DNA of 64,000 nt from Branchiostoma floridae (GCF_000003815.2 NC_049993.1:13412432-13476431); one strand, 5' to 3'; counted from the stretch's first letter, positions 1-11,967 are shown. Notes: generated from the sequence alone by a model not told the origin. Translations and numbers: made by a program.

Positions 1-1734
1 GGCCTACACAGGCCAACTCCTCGGCCCTAGGGCCTACGTATACATACCCCCAAGGAAAGTCTACAACAGGCCCCCTGAGTTAGACTCTGCTCGATAGATA
101 TTATATATTTGAGATCGGGCTGGGGGTCTAACATCCAGGCTACTATGTGAACACTTCTTGTCGAAAACCTACAAGTTGATTTAAACATACTTACAAAATT
201 ATATATCAAAATTTACCTAGGTAATTAATTTGATGTACAAAAGATTATCATGGTAACTTAATCTCTCTTTATCTCCCATGATTCGTCTCACATAGTATCT
301 AAACAGCATAACTTTCCTTTAGATAGTATTCAGCACCAAGGACAGACATTTTCCTGCGCGCTTTTGTGATGTTACATGTAGTTGACTTGTGCCTCTCTCT
401 CTTTCTCCTCTCTCTATCTGTCCTCCTTCCTCTCCCACTATTTCTCTCTATCCCTCCCCTCTTTCCAAAATGTATGAAATGTATATCGAGCATATACAGA
501 GTTTACCTGTTCGGACATTCAGGTATTGTAGATTACTAAAATATACTTCCGTCATCTATACAAGATATAAAGAACTAAACGTACGAGAAACTGTATCTAT
601 TTTCCTTATCACTCGAATAATAGACAAGATTATCAATTATTTTATTATAAATTCCTGCTTCTAAATTTCTAGATCTGTTCAGCATATATAGGTAAGTAAG
701 TACGCACGTACCTTGTGCTGGCAAAGTCTTTTCTGAATGAAGTTAGCACTCCGAACCACGATTCGAATACGATGCGTCCTTAGATTATCACTGTTGCATC
801 TGATTCACTTAAGATATGATTGTGAGTTATCTATACTTCAAAGAATGAAGACTATATAGTGCTACCTTAGTAGTGTCCGCTCTTTATACAGCTCCCGAAG
901 GCTGCTCCTGACTCGCTCTCCCGTAAAACTCTTATCATCTCCGCACGTACAATCCAGCAAGTTCCGCTCCCCGTACTACCCGCCCACTCACCGCCCCGTA
1001 ATGACGTGATGGAACGATTTAAATCACGACCAGAGACGGGTTCTTTATGAATGGAGCAGGAACGCGGATGGCCCGCGGGGTTCCGACGTTGTGGCGACAG
1101 GAGTGAGTTATGGTTACGACTGGCACGCGCGCGGGATGGTACCTAACCCTGCCCCGGCCCCCTAACCCTCCTAAATCATACTCATCAGCGATGGGCTATT
1201 CCGGTGTGACATGTACAGAAACAAGAATTTTAAATGCGTTACAGCAAGACTTTACACACAGAGGAAAGACATTGTTCAACTCATGCATCTTAATGTGTAA
1301 TAATAAGTATCTCATAGTTCGTTATTAATTCACATTTATTGGTATAGATTTATGTGGTGTATTTTATGTATTATGTCTATGCATATGGTGAGGGATATGT
1401 ACGTTTCCCGTTTCTTTACGTAACTTCCTCACTAATTCATACCAATCACACAATTCACACCTACGTGTGCAACGAAGTTTAGAGTTACATTAGAATTTTA
1501 TTTGCTTAATGTGATTACTATGACTTGTTCCTAATCAACCCAAAAAGCCTTACGGACGTAGTCGAGTAATCAAATCTCCATATAGCCATTAAAAACTGCT
1601 TAGGACATCTGTTTGGGGATTCTCCTAGTAGCTCGTATGTTGGTACATGTTTAATGTTCATAATCAAATCACAAGACCGGATAACTCCATAAGGTACGGG
1701 TTATTACATTATGAAAGATAACAGAGGGGTGAAG
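1..1734. other. Intergenic stretch, no gene seen
   Basis: No reading frame here looks like a protein. A pyrimidine-rich tract (CTCTCTCT/CCTTCCTC type) lies near 391-470. Around 1010-1170 the sequence is more GC-rich, with several CpG and CGCG words, but no exon with splice sites could be supported. Confidence 0.6.
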
Positions 1735-2010
1735 GACATTCCCTTCCAAAATGAAATGGTTGCATTGATTTGTAACATGGGAGAGAAAAAACGAGCTAAC
1801 TTTCGGACATTGCTACCTTCCAAATTGAAATGGTTACAGTTGTAACATCAGAGAAAAATCTATAGCTTCTTTCGGACGTATTTTGTTTCCTTCCAACCTG
1901 AAATGGTTGCAGCACAATGTAACAAGAGAGAGAAAAAACGAGCTTTTGGACAATTGTTTCCTTCCAAATTTAAAATGCTTGCGGTACTTTGTAACATGAA
2001 AAAAACGAGA
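1735..2010. repeat. Degenerate tandem repeat, about four units of 65-90 bp
   Basis: The phrase CCTTCCAAxxTGAAATGGTT recurs near 1741, 1827, 1890 and 1968. Each time it is followed by GTAACAT or GTAACAAG, then a GAGAAAAAxCGAGCT-type segment and TTTCGGAC or TTTTGGAC. Units vary in length and have diverged by many substitutions, so this is an old tandem array. No coding function is evident. Confidence 0.7.
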
Positions 2011-2089
2011 TACCGAAAAAAAAATGAGGTAGAGTCAATTCCAAGTCACCGAGATGGTTTTGAAATAATATCTGTAATAAGTTTGAACT

Positions 2090-2710
2090 ATTTTGAGTAA
2101 AAGAACATTTCAGTCACTAAAGTTTGAAATTGTTCAAACATTTCAAAATGAAAGTTTAAACATGTTTGAACCTTTTTATATTAGTTGGAACATTTGGGAA
2201 AGTAATGATATCATTATCTCTTTATTTAGAACAATTTTCAAACATCTATGTGTTTTTGTTATTGTTCCAACATGTTCCAACATTTTGTGTCATTTTTTCC
2301 CTCCATAAAAACTTTTATTGACCCCATAAACAAAGCTGCTAAGCTTGGTCCTTTGTTTGGCTCTTGTATTTTTAGATTCTCTTTAGTATACACTGGTGAG
2401 TCTTTTGTGAGAAGGTGGCAGACAGACATAATTTCCTGCACTTGGCAGGGATGTGTGAATTGCCCTCTTCCCAGCCCACTGACCCAGTTTCATCATATTG
2501 TTTCCATGTTCGAACATGTGATCACAAATGATGCATCTATGTTGGAACAGTTTAGAAACTAACAGAAATAATGTATTTGATGTTAGAAATGTTTCTAACA
2601 TGTTTGAATACTATAGAAACATTTAGAACGTCACATAGATGTTGTAAATAGTTCTAAACAGTTACTTATCACAGTTAGATTGTTACAAAGATTTCCAAAT
2701 TGTTAGAACA
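2090..2710. repeat. Cluster of short palindrome-like TGTTyxAACA words
   Basis: AT-rich DNA in which variants of GTTTGAACA, GTTCCAACATG, GTTCTAACA and GAAACATTTAGAAC recur roughly every 15-40 bp on both strands. Many are near-palindromic. The frames that cross it are shadows of this low-complexity sequence. It may be the internally diverged end of the tandem array just upstream, or an unrelated satellite-like sequence. Confidence 0.5.
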
Positions 2711-4079
2711 AAAGGCAAGAAACACCCTCTCGGTAATATGGAATCGACTCTACCGAACGTTTTTCATCTACATCCTCGCCCACTTAGTAAAAACGGAGAA
2801 GCCCTGACAAAAACACCGCCTTCCATTGGCCCATAGTGCGCATTTTATACGCGTGTGTTTGCCCTCAACATACAGGACACGTTTTAAAGGATTTCCGGAT
2901 AACGTATTATGTGTTTGGCGATTCCCCGTCCGCTCGAGCAATACGCCCGCCCACGTTCGACTATTTCATTACGTTCAGCATCGTGCGAAGACTCCCTAAT
3001 GCCTGAATCACTTTCCGTTGTGTGACAACTAGAACAAATAAAATATTAAATAGAACAAATAAACTTGTCTGCCGGCTTAGATATCATTTTTATGCTTTTG
3101 CGTATATCCTCTCTCAATCCTCATTTTTCACTCTTACTATTTGCTTTCACTGAAACTTTCACAGCAACAACATATTTCTAACCCAGATTTGGTGACAAAA
3201 AAGTTTCTAAAGCAAAAGCCACGATTTCTTACTATTGCTATCTGAACTGGCAGCCGCACAATAAGGCTTTGCGCGAAAGTTGCAAACGATACAGCAGATT
3301 TTGAAAGATACGACTTAAACGTAAACCATTGACGAATCGCTTAGGGAGTAATTCCATAGTACAAGCCCTCATGGAGGAAATCAGAAGTATAAAATAGATA
3401 TGATATTTCAAAAATCTCTTTTGAGACTCCTGCGTTAAATCCTGAATCATTTATAATGTACCTGTGTAAGCTTACCATTCCGGAAGAACGGAAAGAACCC
3501 GAAGATAAAAGATGCGCCCCACAGAGCCCATTCCGATAAACCCTACAGTTCTCCGCGGAGTGATATATGTATCCGCCTACGCACCGGACAGACGACTTTT
3601 CTTCTGTCTGATTTATAATCAAATACTGTATCAAAGAACGCGTAACTCCCAGGCAACCGTAACATTGAGCATCTGGGTACTTTATCTTGTGTACATATAA
3701 AAGAAAACTCTCCCACAAGGTGTTTTAAATTCAGACGTCTACGTGTGGAACCTTTAATCAGACATCGAAACCATAAACCAGTTCAAAAGACACGACAGAA
3801 GCAACAAAAACACATCTACAAAGTGAAAAAAGACGGTAGCGACTGAAGCAAAAGGAAGATGGTGACCATTTCTTGATTGTGTTTGAACAATACCGTCATA
3901 TCAACTAGGCATAGATTGCGTTTTCATGTGACGTAATCATTGTAGCCGCCAACATGTTGGTGTCCCTATTTTCATATATGATCGTACCGCGAGCGCTTTC
4001 GGACATTTTATGACACTGAAATATCAAATGCCAGTATCAGATATCTAGAGCTCATAGGCGAGAATGCCAAAAGAATACT
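2711..4079. other. Intergenic stretch, no gene seen
   Basis: No exon or recognisable element could be supported. The short frames around 3238-3718 have no family resemblance that I can see and lie on both strands of the same DNA. Confidence 0.5.
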
Positions 4080-4976
4080 TTAAATCTTGTGGATGAAACA
4101 CAAAAGTGTACTATTACATGCAAACAAGGACACCAACATTGCGCCATGCTACTTAATCGATTTGGGAATGTGGAGGAAAATGTTCTATATTCCTGTGGAA
4201 AATACAAGCTATAGCCGAGCTAAAATACGTCAGGGATCCGGATGGTCTAAGCTAAGAAATAAAATCATACATGGCAAGATGGGTTATTCTGAAGATCATG
4301 CATGAGTGTGGTTACCCTTTTGTTTGGCAAGCCCGTAAGTCAACAGATTCAAACATATCCCACCTAATTTCTGCAATCCACCAACGACTAAAGGATATTT
4401 ATTTCCAGAATTTTCTAACCAACATTCATAATGATAACAAAGGCTTACGTGTAAAAAACAAACTCCGAACGTACAGACTACTGAAATCCACATACAATGA
4501 AGAGCAGTACTTGAAAATTGCAAACATTCGGCATAGAACTACCATTGCTAAACTAAGAATCAGTTGCCACCGACTGCGAATTGAATCAGGAAGGCACAAC
4601 CGCACTCCTCTAGAACAAAGAGTCTGCCAATTTTGTACCTCAAACATGGTAGAGGATGAAGTACACTTCACTGTTGATTGTGATATGTATGCGTATGATA
4701 GAAATACTCTATTTAGTTATATAGAAAGTAGATTCCCTCATTTTAGACACATGAGTAGCACTGACAAGTTTATATTTCTCATGCGTTTTGACAAACCGAC
4801 AATAGCGAAACCCATACAGTCCTACATTTTCACTATTACCAAGAAGCGAGAAGAAGCCGAACTTTTGTGTTAGACTAGATTTGTGACACTTTTATATGTA
4901 TATATCCTGACTTATTGTGACCTGTACTTAGCTCGGTTGGGCAAAATTGTACAATAAAGGTCTTCATTCATTCATT
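4080..4976 (+). mobile_element. 5'-truncated non-LTR retrotransposon (LINE), C-terminal end and 3' tail
   Basis: The frame at 4271-4873 encodes about 200 aa resembling the region after the reverse transcriptase domain of CR1/L2-like LINE proteins. It has the segment RLRIESGRHNRTPLEQRVC, a putative zinc knuckle CQFC followed by EDEVHFTVDC, then a terminal FIFLMRF stretch and a TAG stop. The 3' tail has ACCTGTACTTAGCTCGG, then CAATAAAGG and a short (ATTC)n run, a typical LINE 3' end. No RT catalytic motif is present. The frame just upstream (4087-4305) probably continues the protein across a frameshift. This copy is dead and 5'-truncated. A related 3' end occurs at 46855-46915. Confidence 0.8.
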
Positions 4977-5016
4977 AAAACGGAAGAGCGCCTTCCTCAA
5001 CCTCCCCCTGTTTACG

Positions 5017-5283
5017 TCATTGCTGGAGCATTTGCATGACGTCATTGTTTTCGACCATGCATGTCCACCTAATCGTAGCCTCATCGATTTTTACCGCTTG
5101 AAATTCCTGAATAGACAGACGTGATCTTTTCAGTGGTTCGGAATCCATTGCCGTATCCGTTTGTCTAAACGCTGGTTCAGCCACAATATTGTCACATTTA
5201 AAGGTGCATAATGATGAATTTTGACCACAAACTGAAAATATTTTGCATAATAAAAAATCAATTCCGTTTACTGATAGGGACAT
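5017..5283 (-). other. Possible exon or pseudogene fragment, unrecognised
   Basis: An open frame of 88 codons on the minus strand ends in TGA at 5017-5019. Its composition is protein-like and it contains SEPLKRSRLSIQEF, a basic patch that could be a nuclear localisation signal. I recognise no family. It lies directly next to the 3' end of the LINE at 4976, so it could be a fragment carried or interrupted by mobile DNA. No clear splice acceptor or promoter supports it. Confidence 0.2.
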
Positions 5284-7069
5284 TTGCGTAATTATTTCAT
5301 ATTATTTTAACAGGGTAAAAACAAGTGCACCAAAATCTCCTTATATATTGTTGGCAACACAAGATAGAAACTAGTGTAAACTTAGATCTTAGCTTTTGGA
5401 CACATATATTACGACGCAATATTATGTGAAATATTTATTATCGGAACACCGTTATGAAATGATATAAGGTTGATTAATCTTACGCTGTAAAGATATGACT
5501 AGACCATAACTTGTAACATCATCCTAATCGTACATTAAATTTAAGAAGGGGTCATAATTTATTTAAGTCATAAATAACGTCAGTTCATAACCCAAAATTG
5601 GGAATGGGCAAATTATTACTGCATGAAAATGATGGATACTATATACGCATAGATGCTCTCTATATATCTCACTCAAAAAGGACCTGAAATATTAGATGAA
5701 GAAAATGCAAGAAAATGCTGTGATAGAAGTTGACGGGAAAACTGTTTAAGAAAATATCGTGCCAATTAGAATCCTACGGTAGGCCTAAATGTAGTTCGAG
5801 AATAGTGTATTTTTGTCACAGCATGAGCTAAGTGATCTTGACAGACTACATATATAGCAGAGAAACCCAAAATGGAAACAGAGAGTATTCCCAAGTGGCC
5901 AGAAGTGCCCTTTTGTCTGACGCATCCATTTTTACCCCTCAGTGCACCGCAAACGTCTTGTGTGGGGCCTAAAAATGTACAGAAGTGCCTTTAACGGGCT
6001 TCGATTGATGCGTACTTCCGGTGGAAAATCCAATGCTTTGCTTCAGTGAGCGCGGCTCACTTTGGCCTGCAGTTTGGTCGTGATTTGGTCTGTTCCAGTC
6101 ATACGTAGTTTTCTGTCTTTATCAAACTTGATCTTTAACAAGGATAGAGAGAGAGAGAGAGAAAGAGTGAGAAAAGGATCGGATAGAAGAGGGAAAAGAA
6201 GGAAAGAACGAAAATTAACGAGGGAATGTAAGAAAGAGCAAGGAAGAGGAAAGAAAGTAGGCAAGAAAGAGAAAAAAGAAAGAAAGAAAAGAAAGTAAAG
6301 GAAACTGAATGAAATAAAGAAAGAGAATGAAAGAAAGAATGAGAAAGGAAGAAAGAAACAAACAGATTAGAGAAAAAGATAGCTAGAATCGCAAGCAATC
6401 GCAAACGTTACATACGCACCCGGGAATATGGTTTTGTCCTTGGTGCTGAACACTATCTACAATCACATAAATCGAAATTGAGGCCGGCCGTTTATATGCC
6501 ATCTAAGAAGGATAATACTGTTTTTAACGATATCATTTGCAATGTACCTACATGTGCGCACAATGTTGTATTCAAGGAACTCATATCATATGGCTACTGC
6601 AAACTCTTTTTGTGTTTTGTTTGATAAAAAAAGAATACCAAAAAGTTTTATGTCCTGCTATCTAAACTACTTAAGCTCCGGTAACTCCAACATTTTGAAC
6701 CCAATGGAACTGTTTTATGGTTTCCTCCATAACACTGCGTGATGGAACGCGCGTCTGCTTCCTTGTAAAATTTATAGTGGGAAAAATGACCCTTTTATAA
6801 GTGTTAAGTTGTCTGCACAGATCACCAATATCCTGTCGTTAACGACGTTAAATTGCTCGTAAAATTGACGTTAGTACGTGCAATAAAACACTGCTCAAGG
6901 TAACAATTCTCAGGAATTCATCTCTCAACGTTGTATAAAGCTTACGAAGCTATTGATGTTACCGCATAGGCAGCAAATACTCACAAGTTTCTGAAAATTA
7001 CAGCATAAAATTGGAAACCAGGTAAACTGAAGCTAACCATAGATGTGTACTAGATAGGTGACATTTGTA
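5284..7069. other. Intergenic stretch with a purine-rich tract
   Basis: No gene is supported. At 6136-6385 the plus strand is almost pure purine, (GAAA/GAGA)n. That explains the long Lys/Arg/Glu frames on plus and the Ser/Phe/Leu frames on minus. The rest is AT-rich single-copy-looking sequence. Confidence 0.6.
6136..6385. repeat. Polypurine (GAGA/GAAA) low-complexity tract
   Basis: About 250 bp of near-uninterrupted purines on the plus strand, starting with (GA)n and continuing as irregular GAAA/GAAG words. Confidence 0.85.
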
Positions 7070-7371
7070 AGCAAATACATAGTGTTTATCTTCACATAGT
7101 CTAGCCCAACAAACTACTACTCTGTTTACGTTTGTGAAGATTAATCATATAAGCATATTATTTATAAATATATAATGAATTATATGATTATATAATTCAT
7201 AAATACATAATAATTTATATGCTTATATCCAGCAGTAAAGACTGATCTTATAATACTACTTTGTTTATTCTTACTTATCATATAGTCAGGCGCCGCGGAC
7301 CAATCAGAAGGCCCCGTTTCACGTTGGTTATGACGCAGTAACATATAGATTCCGGCCAGGCCGGTGTGTTC

Positions 7372-7493
7372 GCTCCTTCTGATTGGTCAGAATGAACCGG
7401 CACCGGTGTCGATTTGCATCGACACCGGCACCAGTGTCGATGCAAATCGACAACGGTGCCGGTGTCGATTCATTCTGGCCAATCAGATGGAGC
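7372..7493. repeat. Imperfect palindrome with CCAAT and CCGGTGTCGAT blocks
   Basis: The left arm starts GCTCCTTCTGATTGG and the right arm ends CCAATCAGATGGAGC. Inside, CACCGGTGTCGATTTGC and its reverse complement GCAAATCGAC..GGTGCCGG pair with one small indel around a centre near 7430. A further inverted copy of the outer block (CCAATCAAAAGGAGCG) lies at 7532, and CCAATCAGAAGG also occurs at 7300. The block could extrude as a cruciform. It may be the core of a foldback element. Confidence 0.7.
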
Positions 7494-7837
7494 AATACAA
7501 ACAAGAAAATAAGGAGTATACAGGCATTAGCCAATCAAAAGGAGCGAAACATATGCCAGAGCAGAGGGAATAAGTACAGACTACAAGAGGGGGATGGCTC
7601 CTTCTGTAGACATTGGTAATGAGTTTTGTTGTTCTAATAAAAAGCCAAAGACTGCAGTGTTTCGAATATTTTCTGTGGAAATTTTGGTTTCAAAATGCAA
7701 TCTGTAATCTCCTTACAAATGTATGTACAAAAGAACAAATGTGAATTTTCAGAAATTCGACAACGGAATTCACACGTAAAGTACCAAGAGGTCTATGCGT
7801 CATACAGGAGTTTGCAAGTTTGGGTAGGCTATATGAT

Positions 7838-8022
7838 AATAACGTTAATGACCCGCCTGTTCCTCGGTGTACATTATGTCATAACGCCTGGTCCTTTACT
7901 AACCACCTCATAAAACCACCTCGTTCGCTTCGCTCACTCGGTGGTTTCATTCGGTGGTTATAGCAAAGGACCAGGCGTTATGACACCATATACACCTCGG
8001 GGCGGGTCATTAACCCTTTATT
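7838..8022. mobile_element. Foldback (long inverted repeat) element
   Basis: Two arms of about 80 bp are near-perfect reverse complements. The left arm reads GTTAATGACCCGCC, then GTCATAACGCCTGGTCCTTT and ACCACC. The right arm reads GGTGGT, then AAAGGACCAGGCGTTATGAC and GGCGGGTCATTAAC. They are separated by a loop of about 20 bp (near 7921-7941) with TTCGCTTCGCTC. There is no coding capacity. It sits inside the insertion that splits the older repeat copy around it. Confidence 0.8.
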
Positions 8023-9685
8023 AAATACATACATGTATATAGTGACCAGCCCCTCCAGCTCTGTCCTGCCACTTGCCATCAAACACCACAGAGTCTCTAT
8101 CAGTAATTAAGGTGCCTCATGTGTTTTGAGTGGAAAAAGACGACAATAAAAACGTAGCAAAAATGTTTCCCTGTGAAGGTAAACATAAATATAGTGCAAG
8201 CAAATAATAATCAGTTTTGACTGTCATATTCGATTGTAATGTTTAGGTATGCCTGATCTCATATTTCCCAAGGCGAAAAACTCTTGATCAAAACAACGGT
8301 TTTATCTTTGTCCAAATCAACGAAGTAATTAGTATCGTAATAACCAATAGCTAGACGTAAATACAGTATTGAAGTGATGTAATTAGGGAAAGGGTGAACA
8401 ATGTGAGCAAAGGGAAATAGGCAATTTCAACCACTCAGTGCTATAATTGCATGCCGTTTTTGGATGCTACGGCTATGCATTTAACAATCAATCCTGCGCG
8501 TCAAAATCTGTGGAAAAATATTTAAATTCTGACCGTTCCTCTGATGATAATGTAATAAGTAAGCTATTCAAATGATCAGCCCAACGTTGTTTTTCACGTT
8601 TACAGACAAAAAACAACATTCTTTAACCTCACAACCCACAGATGTTTAGAAAAAAATGCATTTCTATTGTCCCAAAAAAATCATATTTAGACGGTCAACA
8701 TATATTGCTATAGCAGACACTTGTCCAACGTTTTCATTGTTTTTATTCATTGGGTTTAACATTCTGTGGGTTTTTGTTCTATTGTTGTTACCTTGTTATT
8801 CAGCTGACACACAAAGTAATATAAAGCCTGTGTTACCCAACTAGCCCCAGGTTGTTATTCGGGTTGACATTAAGAATACACAAACGTTAGCTTCCGGCAA
8901 GAATTTACAATACACTTCTCATTATCATAACAAGAATATCTTGTATCAGAGTTGAAGTCCTGAAAAGAAGGCTTGTTATTCCCCGGGGATATTACGTACT
9001 GTATGTGTACTGATAAGCATGAATAGAGGAGTAGCAATGATATATCGGTTATTCACCTACCGTCCTCATTCTCAACATTTCTTCAAAGGCGCTGGGAGTG
9101 CTCTACTCTGGTATCTCTTGTCTTGTTTTCTCGGAAAAGACATGGGTCAATGAACTTTAAGGGACTGACCATTAGATATTTTAAGGGTGATACAAAATAA
9201 GATTAACACATTTAAAGATAAAATTTGCAGGCAACTCATGATTGTTACCTTCACATAGTCTAGTTTTAAAGTTACTGCTTTGTTTGTTCTTACTCAATCA
9301 CTTTAATAGATATGGTGACCAGCCTCTCTAGTTCTGTCCTGCCACTTACTACATAATGTAACTGAACACTAAAGTGTGCCTGCTACTTTACCAGTTACCA
9401 TGGTGACAGCAATCTGGTCCATGCGCCATCGACCGTATTTATTTGAAACGTAAGAAGTAGAAAATCAAGACACGGACGGAGCAAAAACAATATGTTCGTG
9501 AAGGTAACGATAATAAAGATATCAATTCTATAAAGTTATATATAACTTTTCAATTGAAAACCCTGTTGATGAATCAGTAGTTTGTCACTAAAACAATGCA
9601 ATTTGCTGAAACATCAACTGGGGTTTGTGAAAAGAACGAATAACCTAAGAGCAATAGTTTTGTGACAGTGTTTTCAGCATGTGGG

Positions 9686-9870
9686 GATGTCCCTGTAGCT
9701 CAACTGGTAGCAACCTCGCACAATTAGTTAGTAAATGGGAGATTTTGGTGCAAATCTTGACATCTCAGTTGGAAATGCACCCATCTTTTGATGGGAACTA
9801 AAATGTGGGTCATGTTTTGTTGGAGGTACCCTGAAAAAGTTAAAGGGAAGGGCTAGCAAACCCTCCTATG
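9686..9870 (+). mobile_element. tRNA-derived SINE, diverged copy
   Basis: The head GATGTCCCTGTAGCTCAACT carries an RNA polymerase III A-box (TAGCTCAACTGG). It matches the head of the better preserved SINE at 48040. The B-box has decayed (GGTGCAAATCT). It is not a functional tRNA, because no acceptor stem or complete cloverleaf can be drawn. Confidence 0.6.
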
Positions 9871-9929
9871 AAACATACCCTGCTACGGAAACAACAAGAA
9901 AACATGTTGTCCTATGTGTCACTAGGTAC

Positions 9930-10188
9930 TACAGTAGAAGCCAGTTAATTGCACAACGGATAACTGCACATTTCTGTTGATTGCACGGAACGAAAAAAAC
10001 ATTTTGTCCTATGTGTCACTGGGTACTACAGTAGAAGCCAGTTAATTGCACAACGGATTACTGCACACTTCTGTTGATCGCACGGAAGCCCAAAATCCCG
10101 CAGTGATGTGGTCTAGCTAAATAACTTCGGATAAATTGCACAAAATGTGCTGGCAAAAAGAGAGTGCAAATACACGACTTCTACTGTA
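9930..10188. mobile_element. Small TIR element (pogo-like ends) with a tandem partial copy
   Basis: The complete unit is 10027-10188. Its left end TACAGTAGAAGCCAGTTAAT and its right end, reverse complement TACAGTAGAAGTCGTGTATT, form terminal inverted repeats of about 25 bp bounded by TA, the target of Tc1/mariner/pogo transposases. The first 97 bp are duplicated immediately upstream at 9930-10026 with only a few differences. About 160 bp with no frame implies a non-autonomous MITE. The superfamily rests on the CAGTAGAA-type end and the TA boundary only. Confidence 0.6.
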
Positions 10189-11051
10189 CAACGGTCTCAA
10201 CACACCGAAGTTTTCAGCATTTGAAACGCTTTTGCGTTTTTTAGGTCTCTTCAACAGTGACGCCTGTACCTAAAACGAGCACTTTGTTCCCAAAAAACGA
10301 GCACTTTGTACCCACGCCAATTGCTTTATCTCTCTCACAACGACTGAATAATACCCACTCGCTTTGGGCCTTTTCATTCATTTGAAGTGGTTATGGCAAG
10401 CTCTTCAGCACTAAGGACAGGTCTCAAATGGTTGTAGAATTACAAGATAGCTAGTAGAACCATACAAATCCTCACAACACTTACGCTCTAGATAACATCA
10501 AATGTAAAAGCCGTGCTGTGACTTAGGAGAGATTTAGTGGGTCTAAGTAGTTGTGCACATGATATATTTTGTACCACGGGGAGTCAGTGTATTATGAGAA
10601 AACATTTGTCGTTGCGTTGGGAGATCGCTCCAGGCATATAATTTTAATAAAAGACGCTACAGGTTATTGATATTCTGTCAGTGTGTCGTCGTGTCAGTAA
10701 TAATGTTCAAGTCCCATTGGGTGATACGCAACAGTTGTTTCTGTAGTCTGAGATAAAGGAGAAGTGCACTTGGGGAGTGCGAATCCCCGTCAGATGCTTT
10801 GTGTGCCTGGCACTTAAGTATTCTACATTTACGCATCATTTATTGCACCTCCACTTAGGAAAAAGCTCATTTTTGATAGCTATTCTTGTAAATGCTTCTC
10901 TTGTAGGGAAAATGTGTGGTTTTTCCCTAGAAGATGGGAATAAACTTAAAATCAACTGTAAATGGTAAACGTAGCTCATGGAAACAATGAAAATGTGAAA
11001 GAAAAAACGAAAGTACCACTGCAATACCATGGAATGCTGTTAGGTTGCACA
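10189..11051. other. Intergenic stretch, no gene seen
   Basis: A short direct duplication (ACGAGCACTTTGT twice near 10278-10309) is visible. No exon is supported. Confidence 0.5.
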
Positions 11052-11052
11052 T

Positions 11053-11302
11053 ACTGTAAATGCAGAAACTTTCACGGTGGTTTAATGTTCGCAGTTTTCG
11101 CGGTGGCCGCTTTACAGTGAACTTAAAACCACCGTGAACGTTTTTCCATGGCAGTAGGCATTCTCCTATAGCAGAGTACCGTCAGTCATTTATTCCTGAC
11201 GGAGTCCCTCTGACGACTCTGTTTCGCCTTTGCGTAGGAGAATGGGCAGTAGGAGACTACCAGTGAATGGTGCTACCGCGAACTGAAAACCACCGCGAAA
11301 AG
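11053..11302. repeat. GCGGTGGTTT-type dispersed repeat with nested inverted segments
   Basis: TTTCACGGTGGTTTAATG and the inverse AAAACCACCGTGAACG form a hairpin at 11070-11148. AAAACCACCGCGAAAAG recurs at 11287. Between them GCATTCTCCTAT and GTAGGAGAATG pair over 11158-11245. Fragments of the same type occur near 14755-14830, 15670-15770 and 29750-29950, so this is a dispersed family. Confidence 0.6.
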
Positions 11303-11331
11303 AGAGGAATCATTGATCATTCTTTTTGGGT

Positions 11332-11360
11332 ACCCCCCCCCCCCCACACACACACACCTC
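11332..11360. repeat. Poly-C/(CA) simple repeat
   Basis: A run of about a dozen C followed by (AC)n. Confidence 0.85.
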
Positions 11361-11868
11361 CTTGAAACCCTTGCCTACGTGCATGCACACTCCTGGAGAA
11401 TTAAATGAACTGAAACTGAATTTCCATGCACATTCACCCCTCTTCCCTAGTATTATTGGATCACCCCGGTCCATCCATGTGATTACGCAGCAGACACCAC
11501 GGAACCCGTTTTCAATTGACTGGCCTCAAACCAAGTAAAAACAAAATCCGGGCGAATCTGGGTCATCTCTTGTTGATCCGTTTTGACGCTCTAACAAGTA
11601 GAAACATCTCTCAAGGGTACATGAAAATTATGTTTGTTTTACGCGAAGATTTAGCCGTAAACGATGTCTGTATTCCCCTAGATTATAGTAGATATATTAC
11701 CCAGGATTATGCTTAGGCGCAAACTGATCCCCTACGTTCCGTGGAAGGCCGTGTGGGCAATATTTCAAGGCTGACATATTGGGGATAATTCGTGAATCTC
11801 TTAATTTTGAGGCGTTTGGGCTGAAATTTAATTCTGTCGTTTTCAGTTTAAAGATATCAAGACCGGAC

Positions 11869-11967
11869 GTTCCGCTGTAGTACAGTGGAAAGTCGCTAGG
11901 CGGCCCAATACAATTCTATGTTTAGATTTTGGGCTCCTCTCGACCTTCCACGTTACTGCAGCGGAAC
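11869..11967. repeat. Short foldback, arms of about 27 bp
   Basis: The left arm is GTTCCGCTGTAGTACAGTGG plus AAAGTCG. The right arm, read in reverse complement, is GTTCCGCTGCAGTAACGTGG plus AAGGTCG. The loop of about 45 bp contains CTAGGCGGCCC, a core also found in the dispersed CTAGCGGC repeat family of this window. Confidence 0.6.

Larger units (their letters stand above)
7070..9560. repeat. Two diverged copies of an old repeat, the first split by a younger insertion
   Basis: Copy 2 runs about 9220-9560 and reads CTTCACATAGTCTAG, then TACTGCTTTGTTTGTTC, GTGACCAGCC and TCTGTCCTGCCACTT, then a GTGAAGGTAA segment. Copy 1 has the same phrases in the same order (7092, 7252, 8041, 8060, 8175). 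However, about 740 bp of other sequence, including two large foldbacks, separates its halves between roughly 7285 and 8025. Both halves are otherwise collinear with copy 2. Confidence 0.5.

Noticed and set aside
6043-6404. Lys/Arg/Glu-rich and Phe/Ser/Leu-rich frames
   Set aside because: Products of a polypurine tract.
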